The notes beneath the pieces were generated by a model. That model saw nothing but the letters and a program-made list of their open reading frames with translations, was not told the DNA's origin and ran no database searches. 64,000 bases of DNA, from contig NZ_JBJYKD010000011.1 in NCBI RefSeq assembly GCF_049310025.1, forward strand, positions 1 to 64,000, in the 5' to 3' direction. This document shows positions 35,038 to 42,752 of this stretch, piece by piece. Numbering within the stretch: the first letter of the stretch is position 1; every line of letters begins with the position of its first letter. This DNA is from JBJYKD01 sp049310025 (GTDB lineage Bacteria; Bacillota; Thermosediminibacteria; Thermosediminibacterales; Tepidanaerobacteraceae). The position numbers were made by a program, and so were the translations under genes.

Positions 35038-36138
35038 TTATTTCACCTCGATTTGCCCCGACTCGACCCTGTAAATTGCGCTCTTTTCCAGTATCTCACC
35101 GGGTAAGATATTGAGGTCGGTGGCGGTGACGAATACCTGGCACCCATCCGGTTCAAGGAGCTGCCGCCTTCTGAAAAAATCCAGTTCCGACATGACATCA
35201 TCCAGAAGCATGATGGGATATTCCCCTCTTTCCATGAAAAAGACCTGCCTTTCGGCAAATTTCAAACACAGCACTATAAGCCTCTGCTGCCCCTGGGACC
35301 CAAAAGCCCTGGCGTCGTAGCCGTTTATAAGGAACCTTACGTCGTCCCGGTGGGGGCCGGCGGTAGTAAAAGAGCGCTGTATATCCCGCTGCCTGTTAAT
35401 TGTAAGCAGGTCGTAAAAATCATCCTTCAAAGTTTCCAGGCTCCTGTATTTTACGGTGTCTATATATTCCAGTCTCAGATCTGCGGTATTATTGGAAAAT
35501 TTTTTAAAAAATTCACAGCTCATAGCAGAAATCTTATCCAAAACCCACAGGCGCTCCTTGACAAGCTGTGCCCCCAGTTCCGCCAGCTGCTCATCCCATG
35601 GAGCCAGCGCGGAGGCCAGAGAAGGATTTTTTTTTATGCTCTTGAGCAGAGAATTTCTGTGGGACAGCACCCGGTAATATCCCTGCAAATATTTGAAGCG
35701 GCCGGGCCTCATCTGATATAAAATCAAATCCAAAAACCTTCTTCTGCCTTGAGGTTCGCCTTTTACCAGGTTCAGATCTTCCGGGGAAAAAAACACCGCT
35801 CCAATCTCACCGGAAAGTTCCGACCACCGGTGTTTCATCTGCCCGTCCTCTTTTACGGCCTTTTTGTTTTCCCGGGAGACGGTAACCTCCCGCTCCACGG
35901 CACCGGTCCGGGTGTTGAAAACCCCCTTTAAAAATGCCAGGGGCCTTTCGTGCCTGATAAGTTCCTGTTCTCTCGAAGCCCTGGCCGGCCTTATGTTGCA
36001 AAGGAAATACACTGCTTCAAGAAGATTTGTCTTGCCCTGAGCGTTGTCGCCGTAGAGTACGTTTACCCCTTTGAAGAAGGCCTGGTCCAGTTGCGCGAAA
36101 TTCCGGAAATCGTAAAGCCTGAGGCGCTCAATATTCAT
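35038..36138 (-). CDS. recF: DNA replication and repair protein RecF
   Basis: SMC-like ATPase acting with RecO/RecR in recombinational repair at gaps. The 366-residue protein has Walker A YGDNAQGKTNLLEAVYFL (about residues 30-47), the signature region in FGSQGQQRLIVLCLKFAE and Walker B PIMLLDDVMSELD. Start overlaps the yaaA stop (4 bp). Standard dnaN-yaaA-recF order. Confidence 0.97.
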   Translation of the reverse strand: MNIERLRLYDFRNFAQLDQAFFKGVNVLYGDNAQGKTNLLEAVYFLCNIRPARASREQELIRHERPLAFLKGVFNTRTGAVEREVTVSRENKKAVKEDGQMKHRWSELSGEIGAVFFSPEDLNLVKGEPQGRRRFLDLILYQMRPGRFKYLQGYYRVLSHRNSLLKSIKKNPSLASALAPWDEQLAELGAQLVKERLWVLDKISAMSCEFFKKFSNNTADLRLEYIDTVKYRSLETLKDDFYDLLTINRQRDIQRSFTTAGPHRDDVRFLINGYDARAFGSQGQQRLIVLCLKFAERQVFFMERGEYPIMLLDDVMSELDFFRRRQLLEPDGCQVFVTATDLNILPGEILEKSAIYRVESGQIEVK

Positions 36139-36356
36139 CCGTCTTCCCCTCTCGCCACCATAAAAGTCTCATCGAATATCTCCACCACATTGCCCGGGTA
36201 TAGTTTCTTCGACCTCCGGACTTCCGCCCGACCGTTCACTTTCACGCGCCCTTCCTTTATCAGGTTCTTGGCCTCACCTCCGGTGGCGACGGCGCCGGCC
36301 CACTTTAAAAATTGGTCCAGATTGATGGTAGCGGTCTTTATAAAAACCTTCTTCAA
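36135..36356 (-). CDS. yaaA: S4-domain RNA-binding protein YaaA
   Basis: A 73-residue S4-domain protein (QFLKWAGAVATGGEAKNLIK, VKVNGRAEVRRSKKLYPGN), conserved between dnaN and recF and thought to help 50S ribosome assembly. TTG start with GAGGAG upstream; overlaps dnaN and recF by 4 bp each. Confidence 0.94.
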   Translation of the reverse strand: MKKVFIKTATINLDQFLKWAGAVATGGEAKNLIKEGRVKVNGRAEVRRSKKLYPGNVVEIFDETFMVARGEDG

Positions 36357-37462
36357 TACTCATCACTCCTCAATTTCACCGGCAGTATGAGGTTCACGTG
36401 ATTTTCGACACCCCGGGGTCTTACGATGCAGGGGCCGGTGTCGGTGGTAAAGGTGAGATCGACCTCAGGCGAGTCCAGCGAACGGAGGGCTTCTATGAAA
36501 AAGCGGGCGTTGAAAGCTATCGTCAGCTCTTCTCCATCGGTTTTGCACGGCAGCTTATCCGACAGGCTCCCAATTTCGGCCTCGGCGCTGACCTCCAAAA
36601 GGTCCCGGGTTATCCTGAATTTTATGAGGTTGTTCTTGCTTCCCTCCCGCGCCAGGATGTGAGCCCTTTCTATGGCGGAAGATATGGCTTCGGTGTCGAC
36701 CAGTACCGTTGTCCCGGGTTCCACATCCACCACCTTTTCGTAATCTATAAAATTGCCTTCCAGCACCCTGGACGAAATAACGGTGTTTTCCGTTCTGAAT
36801 ATCACCCGGTTCTTTCCCAGATACATTTTAAAGTTCTCGCTCCCGTCTGAAAATATCCTGGATACTTCTGTGAGGGCTCTGCCGGGGACGATGACACTGA
36901 AATCCCCCGCTTCCACTTTTTCCCATATCCATGCCACCCGAAAACCGTCCAGAGCCACCATATGTAGGGTCTTTTCCCGGCATTCGATGAGGACTCCCGT
37001 CAGATACGGCCGCGAAACCGAATCCTCCGCCCTGGCATATATGACCTTCTTTATGTTGTTTTTGAAGAGGCCCTGGGGGAATTCCATCACCGACTGCACC
37101 TCCGCCTGGGCTATTTCCGGAAAGTCCTGAGCGTCGAAACAGGGCATGACCATTTGAAAACCGCCAGACTCGATGGTAACCCTGTTTTCATCAAGAGAAA
37201 AGCTGACCTCCCCGGCGGGCAGTTTCCGGACTAACTCGGAAAGAATTTTCGACGGCAGCACCGCCGATCCCTTTTCTATAATCTTGCCTGGAAATCGGTA
37301 CTCTATACCTATGTCGAGGTCCGTGGCCGAAAGGTACATAAAGTCGTCGGAGGCGAAAAACCTTATTCCGGAAAGCAAAGAAATGGGTGTCTTCGAAGGG
37401 ACAAATTTTTCGACGGTATAAATACCGGCCAGAAGTTCTTCCCGGTTGACAGTGAATTTCAT
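36353..37462 (-). CDS. dnaN: DNA polymerase III beta subunit (sliding clamp)
   Basis: Sliding clamp, 369 residues from the ATG at 37462 (MKFTVNREELLAGIYTVEKF), preceded by GGAGG. Three clamp domains are visible (about 1-120, 121-247, 248-369); ILPVKLRSDEY is the reduced version of the usual C-terminal partner-binding end (MPMRL). The open frame continues 20 codons into oriC without family similarity, so the later ATG was preferred. Confidence 0.97.
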   Translation of the reverse strand: MKFTVNREELLAGIYTVEKFVPSKTPISLLSGIRFFASDDFMYLSATDLDIGIEYRFPGKIIEKGSAVLPSKILSELVRKLPAGEVSFSLDENRVTIESGGFQMVMPCFDAQDFPEIAQAEVQSVMEFPQGLFKNNIKKVIYARAEDSVSRPYLTGVLIECREKTLHMVALDGFRVAWIWEKVEAGDFSVIVPGRALTEVSRIFSDGSENFKMYLGKNRVIFRTENTVISSRVLEGNFIDYEKVVDVEPGTTVLVDTEAISSAIERAHILAREGSKNNLIKFRITRDLLEVSAEAEIGSLSDKLPCKTDGEELTIAFNARFFIEALRSLDSPEVDLTFTTDTGPCIVRPRGVENHVNLILPVKLRSDEY

Positions 37463-37723
37463 GAAAAAGACCTCCATAAAAAATTTTTTTTGAGGGTGTA
37501 ATATTAATGAACTGCTGCGCATAGGATATTAAAATAGCAGTAGTAGTAGTAACACCTGTGGATATGTGGATAAATTATGTGAATAACTAATAAATTTGAG
37601 TTTTGGCTGTGGATAACCTGTGGAAAATGGGAATAACTTTATACACATTATCAACAAAAAAAATAATAGTCGAAAATTGTCCACTTTTTATAAACAGGAT
37701 GTCCAAAAGTTTTTAACAGGTTA
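37463..37723. other. oriC: chromosomal replication origin (oriC)
   Basis: Intergenic region between dnaA and dnaN with a dense set of DnaA boxes: TGTGGATAA at 37565-37573 and 37608-37616 (perfect, minus orientation), TGTGAATAA at 37578-37586, TGTGGATAT at 37557-37565, TGTGGAAAA at 37619-37627, TTATACACA at 37639-37647 and TTATCAACA at 37648-37656 on the plus strand. AT-rich DNA at both ends. The change of coding strand at this point agrees with bidirectional replication from here. Confidence 0.93.
37535..37552 (+). other. DnaA-trio (origin unwinding element)
   Basis: TAGCAGTAGTAGTAGTAA lies four bases from the first DnaA box (37557) on the dnaN side. Read 3' to 5' it is AAT-GAT-GAT-GAT-GAC-GAT, the 3'-[G/A]A[T/N]-5' repeat to which DnaA binds as a single strand in the Bacillus basal unwinding system. 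AT-rich sequence continues for 55 bp towards dnaN and would be melted first. Confidence 0.75.
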
Positions 37724-39085
37724 TTAACCATTGAGTATTTTCTTCTTGAGGTTGTCGATGAGCAGGGAAAGCTGGGGGTCCGTGGCCATATCCTGGGCTA
37801 TCTTGTCCCGGGCGTGGATAACGGTGGTGTGGTCCCTGCCGCCGAATTCCTCACCGATTTTTGGAAGAGAAAGGTCGGTAAGCTCGCTGCAGAGGTACAT
37901 GGCTATCTGCCTGGAAAAGGCCAGGTCTTTTGTACGCTTTTTGGATTTGAAGTCCTCCACCTTGATGGAGAAGTGGTTGCCCACTATCTCCAGGATCTGG
38001 GCGACGGTGACCTTCTTTGGCTTTTGATCCGGGAGGATGTCCTTTAGGACCTGTTCCGCCAGGGACAGGTCTATGGGGCTGTTGGTGAGGGAAGAATAGG
38101 CCACTATCCTGATGAGAGCGCCTTCCAGTTCCCGGATGTTGGTCTCTATCTTTGTGGCGATGAAATTTATGACATCATTGGGCACCGTAAGATTTTCAAC
38201 CATGGCCTTTTTTCGGAGGATGGCGATCCTGGTCTCGAAGTCGGGAGGCTGGATATCAGTAATAAGACCCCACTCAAACCTGGACCGCAGGCGCTCCTCC
38301 AGCGTGGGGATCTCCTTTGGCGGCCGGTCGCTGGAAATGACGAGCTGTTTGTTGGCCTCGTGAAGAGCGTTGAAGGTGTGGAAAAATTCCTCCTGGGTCC
38401 TCTCCTTCCCGGCTATAAACTGGATGTCGTCTATGAGAAGCACGTCAATGGTCCTGTATTTATTTCGAAACTCCACGTTCTTGTCGTCACGTATTGAGTT
38501 TATCAATTCATTGGTGAACTTTTCAGAGGAAAGGTACACCACCTTGCACGAAGGATTGCGGTCCAGTATGTAGTGACCGATGGCGTGCATGAGGTGGGTC
38601 TTGCCGAGCCCCACGCCTCCGTAAATAAAAAAAGGATTGTAGGCTTTGGCGGGCGCCTGGGCGACAGCCAGTGAGGCTGCATGGGCGAAACGGTTGCTGT
38701 TCCCCACCACGAAGGTGTCGAAGGTGTATTTCTGATTTAAAGAAGATATAGATTCTTCAGAAAAAGACCTGGTTTCATGGGAGTCCAGCATGGCACCGCC
38801 GGCAGCAGAATCGGAGCCTGGGGAAAGACCGTGTTCGTCGACTTTGAGGAATATCTGGACATCATGTTTTGTTATGGAGCTCAATATGTCCTTTAAAAGG
38901 TTTAAGTACCTTTTTTCTATTACGGACTTTAAAAAGTCGTTGGGGACTTCCACTATGGCTATGTTATTGTCTAAGTCCGACAGCTTTGTGGGCTTGAGCA
39001 CGGTGTTGAAAGACATATCGTTATTGAGTTCGCTGCTCAAAATCTTCAAGACTTGCTGCCAGAGGGACGAAAGGTCCAGAGACAT
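37724..39085 (-). CDS. dnaA: chromosomal replication initiator protein DnaA
   Basis: 453 residues with the ATG at 39085 (GGGGAGG upstream). Domain I at the N-terminus (LWQQVLKILSSELN), a variable linker, AAA+ domain III with Walker A GGVGLGKTHLMHA and Walker B LLIDDIQFIAGKERTQEEFF, and domain IV with the DnaA-box recognition helix GRDHTTVIHA. Binds the boxes in the adjacent oriC. A 17-bp-spaced sigma-A promoter lies 45-75 bp upstream. Confidence 0.98.
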   Translation of the reverse strand: MSLDLSSLWQQVLKILSSELNNDMSFNTVLKPTKLSDLDNNIAIVEVPNDFLKSVIEKRYLNLLKDILSSITKHDVQIFLKVDEHGLSPGSDSAAGGAMLDSHETRSFSEESISSLNQKYTFDTFVVGNSNRFAHAASLAVAQAPAKAYNPFFIYGGVGLGKTHLMHAIGHYILDRNPSCKVVYLSSEKFTNELINSIRDDKNVEFRNKYRTIDVLLIDDIQFIAGKERTQEEFFHTFNALHEANKQLVISSDRPPKEIPTLEERLRSRFEWGLITDIQPPDFETRIAILRKKAMVENLTVPNDVINFIATKIETNIRELEGALIRIVAYSSLTNSPIDLSLAEQVLKDILPDQKPKKVTVAQILEIVGNHFSIKVEDFKSKKRTKDLAFSRQIAMYLCSELTDLSLPKIGEEFGGRDHTTVIHARDKIAQDMATDPQLSLLIDNLKKKILNG

Positions 39086-39131
39086 AAAAAAAACCTCCCC
39101 ATACAATGCGAAGAAAAATTGGCTCAATAAC

Positions 39132-39160
39132 ATAATAGCAAAATGGGAAGCTACATTCAA
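39132..39160 (-). promoter_or_regulatory. sigma-A promoter of dnaA
   Basis: On the minus strand TTGAAT (39155-39160), a 17-bp spacer, TATTAT (39132-39137). Expected start about 39125, 40 bp before the dnaA start codon. Confidence 0.65.
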
Positions 39161-39175
39161 TATGAACTTATTTTC

Positions 39176-39205
39176 TTGACAATTATTAATATTATAGGCT
39201 ATAAT
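39176..39205 (+). promoter_or_regulatory. sigma-A promoter of the rpmH-rnpA operon
   Basis: Consensus TTGACA (39176-39181) and consensus TATAAT (39200-39205) separated by 18 bp, 30 bp before the rpmH start. It is divergent from the dnaA promoter, the two -35 elements being 15 bp apart. Confidence 0.85.
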
Positions 39206-39236
39206 CTATATAGTTTAAATCCTGGAGGTGGAAACG

Positions 39237-39371
39237 TTGAAACAGACCTACCAGCCGAGCCGCAGGTACAGGAAAAAAGTGCACGGTTTCAGGAGAAGAA
39301 TGAGGACAAAAAGCGGCCGCAACGTCATCAGAAGAAGAAGGCTAAAAGGGAGAAAGAGACTGTCAGCATAA
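39237..39371 (+). CDS. rpmH: 50S ribosomal protein L34
   Basis: A 44-residue basic protein, translated from TTG at 39237 with TGGAGGTGG upstream: KQTYQPSRRYRKKVHGFRRR then MRTKSGRNVIRRRRLKGRKR, ending LSA. This is the typical L34 sequence. It is the first gene right of oriC, before rnpA, as in nearly all Firmicutes. Confidence 0.96.
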   Translation: MKQTYQPSRRYRKKVHGFRRRMRTKSGRNVIRRRRLKGRKRLSA

Positions 39372-39420
39372 GGCCGTCCGGCGGCCTTTGCACAGTCCCA
39401 CCAAACGGGGGAAAAATTTA

Positions 39421-39792
39421 TTGAAAAAGTGCCTGAGATTAACAAAAAATTTTGAATTTATAAATGTATACAAAGCGGGAAGGCGCTCATCAGGCCCTCT
39501 TTTTACTATGTACATAAAGAAGAATAAACCGGATTGCACCCGGCTGGGCGTATCCATATCGAAAAAAGTGGGGAAAAGCGTCGTAAGAAACAGAATAAAA
39601 AGGAGAATAAAGGAAGCCTTCAGGACCAACCTGAAATACATAAAGAAGGGTTACGACGTGGTAATTTCGGTGAAGCCGGAAGCAGTGGCCGCCGATTATG
39701 GAGAAATAGAAAGAGAAATCAGGAATTTGTTAAAAAGAGGTAACCTGTGGGATGATAGAAGGGGCGGTAATAGCAGCGATAAAACTTTATAG
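39421..39792 (+). CDS. rnpA: ribonuclease P protein component
   Basis: Protein subunit of RNase P for 5' maturation of tRNA. From the TTG at 39421 it has 123 residues: KKCLRLTKNFEFINVYKAGR, then LGVSISKKVGKSVVRNRIKR, which holds the RNR motif. GGGGGA precedes the TTG. An upstream in-frame TTG (39388) adds residues unlike the family. The 3' end overlaps yidD by 41 bp in another frame. Confidence 0.95.
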   Translation: MKKCLRLTKNFEFINVYKAGRRSSGPLFTMYIKKNKPDCTRLGVSISKKVGKSVVRNRIKRRIKEAFRTNLKYIKKGYDVVISVKPEAVAADYGEIEREIRNLLKRGNLWDDRRGGNSSDKTL

Positions 39793-39961
39793 AAGGTATA
39801 TATCTCCGCTAAAACCGAGGACATGCAGGTTTTACCCCTCCTGTTCGGATTATGCCATCCGAGCCATTGAGAAGTATGGTTTAATAAAAGGGGGGTTAAA
39901 AGCGCTATGGAGAATTTTGAGATGTCATCCTTTTAACCCGGGAGGGTATGATCCTGTTTAA
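39752..39961 (+). CDS. yidD: membrane protein insertion efficiency factor YidD
   Basis: A 69-residue protein with the family hallmark YRRYISPLKPRTCRFYPSCS and cysteines in RCHPFNPGGYDPV. Helps YidC-dependent insertion. Overlaps the end of rnpA and lies upstream of yidC. Confidence 0.94.
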   Translation: MIEGAVIAAIKLYRRYISPLKPRTCRFYPSCSDYAIRAIEKYGLIKGGLKALWRILRCHPFNPGGYDPV

Positions 39962-40048
39962 TTTTTTATTTGTAATAATTTATTTGTAATAAAAGGCAAT
40001 AAAGGGTAAAAATTATACTAAAATAGTTTTTAAGGGGGAGCAAGTTGA

Positions 40049-40678
40049 ATGGCGTATCTTGAAGGCCTGATGAAGCAGTTGCTTGACTTTCTGTTTTCCT
40101 ACACCGGGAGCTACGGTCTCGCGATAATAGTGCTGACTGTGCTCATTAAACTGGTGCTTCTGCCTTTCAGTTTCCAGCAGTTCCACTCAATGAAAAAAAT
40201 GCAGGAAATAGCGCCTTTGCAAAAAAAATTGCAGGAAAAGTATAAAAACGATAAAGAGAAACTCAACCGGGAAATAATGAAACTGTACCAGGAGAACAAG
40301 GTAAACCCGATGGGAGGCTGTCTTCCGCTGCTGATTCAGTTTCCCTTTATCATCGCTCTTTTCCGGCTGCTTCAGGGTTATAATTTCGGTCAGGCTGGGT
40401 TTCTGTGGCTGAAAGACCTGGGCGCTCCGGACACAACCTATATCCTGCCGGTACTGGCGGGATTGACCACATATCTTTCATCAAAGATAGCCACTCCTCC
40501 AAATCCTGAAAACCCGAACAACACCATGAACATTGTGATGTCGGTATTCATCGGGTGGATGGCGGTCAAATTCGCGTCTGGCCTTGCATTATACTGGGTG
40601 GTGAGCAATATCGTCCAGATCATCCAGCAGATGATAATGATGCGCTCCCCTGCTCCTGCCAAGGAGGATGCAAAATAA
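40049..40678 (+). CDS. yidC: membrane protein insertase YidC (SpoIIIJ/Oxa1 type)
   Basis: A 209-residue Oxa1-family insertase of the short Gram-positive type with five predicted transmembrane segments; MKKMQEIAPLQKKLQEKYK is the cytoplasmic hairpin and NPMGGCLPLLIQFPFIIALF is the most conserved block. No lipobox cysteine at the N-terminus. In VLIKLVLLPFSF a lysine stands where the groove arginine of Bacillus YidC lies. AGGGGGAG upstream of the ATG. Downstream jag starts at its stop codon. Confidence 0.94.
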   Translation: MAYLEGLMKQLLDFLFSYTGSYGLAIIVLTVLIKLVLLPFSFQQFHSMKKMQEIAPLQKKLQEKYKNDKEKLNREIMKLYQENKVNPMGGCLPLLIQFPFIIALFRLLQGYNFGQAGFLWLKDLGAPDTTYILPVLAGLTTYLSSKIATPPNPENPNNTMNIVMSVFIGWMAVKFASGLALYWVVSNIVQIIQQMIMMRSPAPAKEDAK

Positions 40679-40679
40679 A

Positions 40680-41294
40680 ATGAAAAACGTGGAAAAACAG
40701 GCAAAGACGGTGGAAGAAGCCATTGATTTGGCCCTTAAAGAGTTAAAAACTACGAGAGATAATGTTGAGGTGGAAGTCCTGGAAGAAGGAAACAGGGGCA
40801 TTCTGGGTTTTTTATCCAGAGCGGCCCGGGTGCGAGTGACGGTGAAGGAAGATCACGGGAAGAGGGCCGTAGAGTTTTTACAGGGTCTTGTAAAATTATT
40901 GAATGTAAACGCCGGTATAAGAGTTGAAGAACATGATGACGCGCTGAAAATAAACATTGAAGGAAAAAGAATGGGCGTGATCATTGGAAAGCACGGAAGC
41001 ACACTGGATGCCATCCAGTATTTGACAAACCTGGTGGCTAACAAGAACATGAGCAATTACAGGAGAATTGTGCTGGATGCCGAGAATTACCGGGAAAAGA
41101 GGGAAGAGGCTCTGGAAAAGCTGGCCAGGAGCATGGCGAAAAAGGTTAAGGAGACTAAAAAGAGCGTAACGCTGAGACCCATGCCACCAAATGAGCGCAG
41201 GATCATTCATACGGCGCTGCAAAACGATTCAAGGGTACAGACGAAGAGTATAGGAGAAGAGCCGAATAGAAGAGTCGTAATTTCAATAAAATAG
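40680..41294 (+). CDS. jag: RNA-binding protein Jag/KhpB (SpoIIIJ-associated)
   Basis: 204 residues from the ATG at 40680: an N-terminal Jag domain (KTVEEAIDLALKELKTTRDN), a KH domain (GKRMGVIIGKHGSTLDAIQY) and an R3H domain (PPNERRIIHTALQNDSRVQT). The KhpA/KhpB pair binds many RNAs in Firmicutes. AGGAGG lies 12 bases before this ATG, inside the end of yidC; the ATG at 40668 abuts the ribosome site and is unlikely. Confidence 0.93.
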   Translation: MKNVEKQAKTVEEAIDLALKELKTTRDNVEVEVLEEGNRGILGFLSRAARVRVTVKEDHGKRAVEFLQGLVKLLNVNAGIRVEEHDDALKINIEGKRMGVIIGKHGSTLDAIQYLTNLVANKNMSNYRRIVLDAENYREKREEALEKLARSMAKKVKETKKSVTLRPMPPNERRIIHTALQNDSRVQTKSIGEEPNRRVVISIK

Positions 41295-41300
41295 ATTTGA

Positions 41301-41331
41301 AAAAAAGCCCCATGACATGAGCATGGGGCTT
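41301..41331 (-). terminator. perfect hairpin between jag and mnmE, terminator-like on the minus strand
   Basis: Arms AGCCCCATG (41306-41314) and CATGGGGCT (41322-41330). On the plus strand TTGGTTG follows, a weak tail; on the minus strand the hairpin is followed by TTTTTTT. The U-tract is thus better placed for transcription from the mnmE side. Confidence 0.6.
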
Positions 41332-41353
41332 GGTTGTAAGAAGGAGAGTGTCT

Positions 41354-42742
41354 ATGAATACGGGAGCAGATACGATTGCGGCAATTTCCACACCACTGGG
41401 TGAAGGTGGCATAGGCATAGTAAGGCTCAGCGGGGAAAAGTCGGTGGACATAGCGGAAAAAATTTTCAGGTCCAAGTCGAAAAAAAGCCCGAAAGACTTT
41501 AAAAACAGGACATTGTATCTGGGAAATATTATAGACCCGGAAAGCGGAGAGGTAATCGACGAGGTGCTGCTGGCGGTTTTCAGGGCACCCTACACTTACA
41601 CACGCGAGGATATGGTGGAGGTGAACTGTCACGGGGGGCTGACAGCACAGAAGAAAATATTGGAACTGGCTTTGAGATACGGGGCGAGAGTGGCGGAACC
41701 CGGAGAGTTTACAAAAAGGGCCTTTTTGAACGGAAGAATTGACCTGTCCCAGGCGGAGGCGGTCATTGACGTTATAAGGGCCAAAACCGACCGCGCCCTT
41801 ATCCTTGCGGGAAGGCAACTGGCCGGAGGGCTTTCGCAAAGAATTAAGGACATAAGAGCGGGGCTTCTTGCCATAATGGCCCATATAGAAGCCAACATAG
41901 ACTTCCCCGAGGAAGATATACCGGAAGCCGACCCGGAGAGGATAAGGTTGGAAATTGAGAGAAGCATGGATGCCGTTGAGAATTTGTTAAAAGACGCCGG
42001 AGCGGGAAAAATTATGAGGGAGGGCCTTTCAACCATCATACTGGGAAGGCCCAATGTGGGCAAGTCGTCCCTCTTAAATGCCCTGCTCAGGGAGGAACGG
42101 GCAATAGTGACCGATGTGCCTGGCACCACCAGAGACATAATTGAAGAATACATCGATATAAACGGGGTACCGGTGAAAATAATAGATACCGCAGGAATCA
42201 GGGAAACCGCCGACAAAGTTGAAAAGATAGGGGTGGACAGGGCTATCGGATACCTGAAAAATGCCGAAATGGTGCTGGTGATGATCGACGCCTCTCAGGA
42301 ACTTACGGAAGACGACAAAAAAATAATGGAGCTGGCAAGAGATAAATTTGTCATTGCTGTCATGAACAAGATGGATCTGCCGGAAAAGGTCAGTGAAGAG
42401 GATGTAAAAGCGGTAATTCCGGGGATAAAAGTGATAAAAATTTCCGCACTGAAAAAACAGGGTATCGATGAACTGAAGAATGCGATTTACGAGGAGATAA
42501 CCCAAAAGATGGGCCCCCTGGACGAACACGCCGTAATCGCGGGTGAAAGGCAAAAAGAGGCGCTGAGATCGGCTCTGGATTTACTGGAAAAGGCGTTAAA
42601 TTCGATGGATCAGGGCATGCCGGTGGAATTGGTGGAAATCGACATTAGAGGCGCATGGGAAAAGCTCGGAGAGATCACAGGGGACACCGTCAGCGAAGAG
42701 ATTGTGAACGCAATATTCGAGAATTTTTGTATAGGAAAATGA
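41354..42742 (+). CDS. mnmE: tRNA modification GTPase MnmE
   Basis: With MnmG it makes the 5-carboxymethylaminomethyl group on U34 of tRNAs. 462 residues: N-terminal folate-binding domain (DTIAAISTPLGEGGIGIVRL), helical domain, G domain with GRPNVGKSSLLNALL, DTAGIRE and NKMD, and C-terminal FCIGK with the catalytic cysteine. ATG at 41354 with AAGGAG upstream; earlier in-frame codons are in the hairpin region. Confidence 0.97.
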   Translation: MNTGADTIAAISTPLGEGGIGIVRLSGEKSVDIAEKIFRSKSKKSPKDFKNRTLYLGNIIDPESGEVIDEVLLAVFRAPYTYTREDMVEVNCHGGLTAQKKILELALRYGARVAEPGEFTKRAFLNGRIDLSQAEAVIDVIRAKTDRALILAGRQLAGGLSQRIKDIRAGLLAIMAHIEANIDFPEEDIPEADPERIRLEIERSMDAVENLLKDAGAGKIMREGLSTIILGRPNVGKSSLLNALLREERAIVTDVPGTTRDIIEEYIDINGVPVKIIDTAGIRETADKVEKIGVDRAIGYLKNAEMVLVMIDASQELTEDDKKIMELARDKFVIAVMNKMDLPEKVSEEDVKAVIPGIKVIKISALKKQGIDELKNAIYEEITQKMGPLDEHAVIAGERQKEALRSALDLLEKALNSMDQGMPVELVEIDIRGAWEKLGEITGDTVSEEIVNAIFENFCIGK

Positions 42743-42752
42743 AGGTGATGAT

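Noticed and set aside
35860..35885. Noc-binding site (ATTTCCCGGGAAAT) within recF
   Set aside because: Only the central TTTCCCGGGA is kept; chance match in GC-rich coding sequence.
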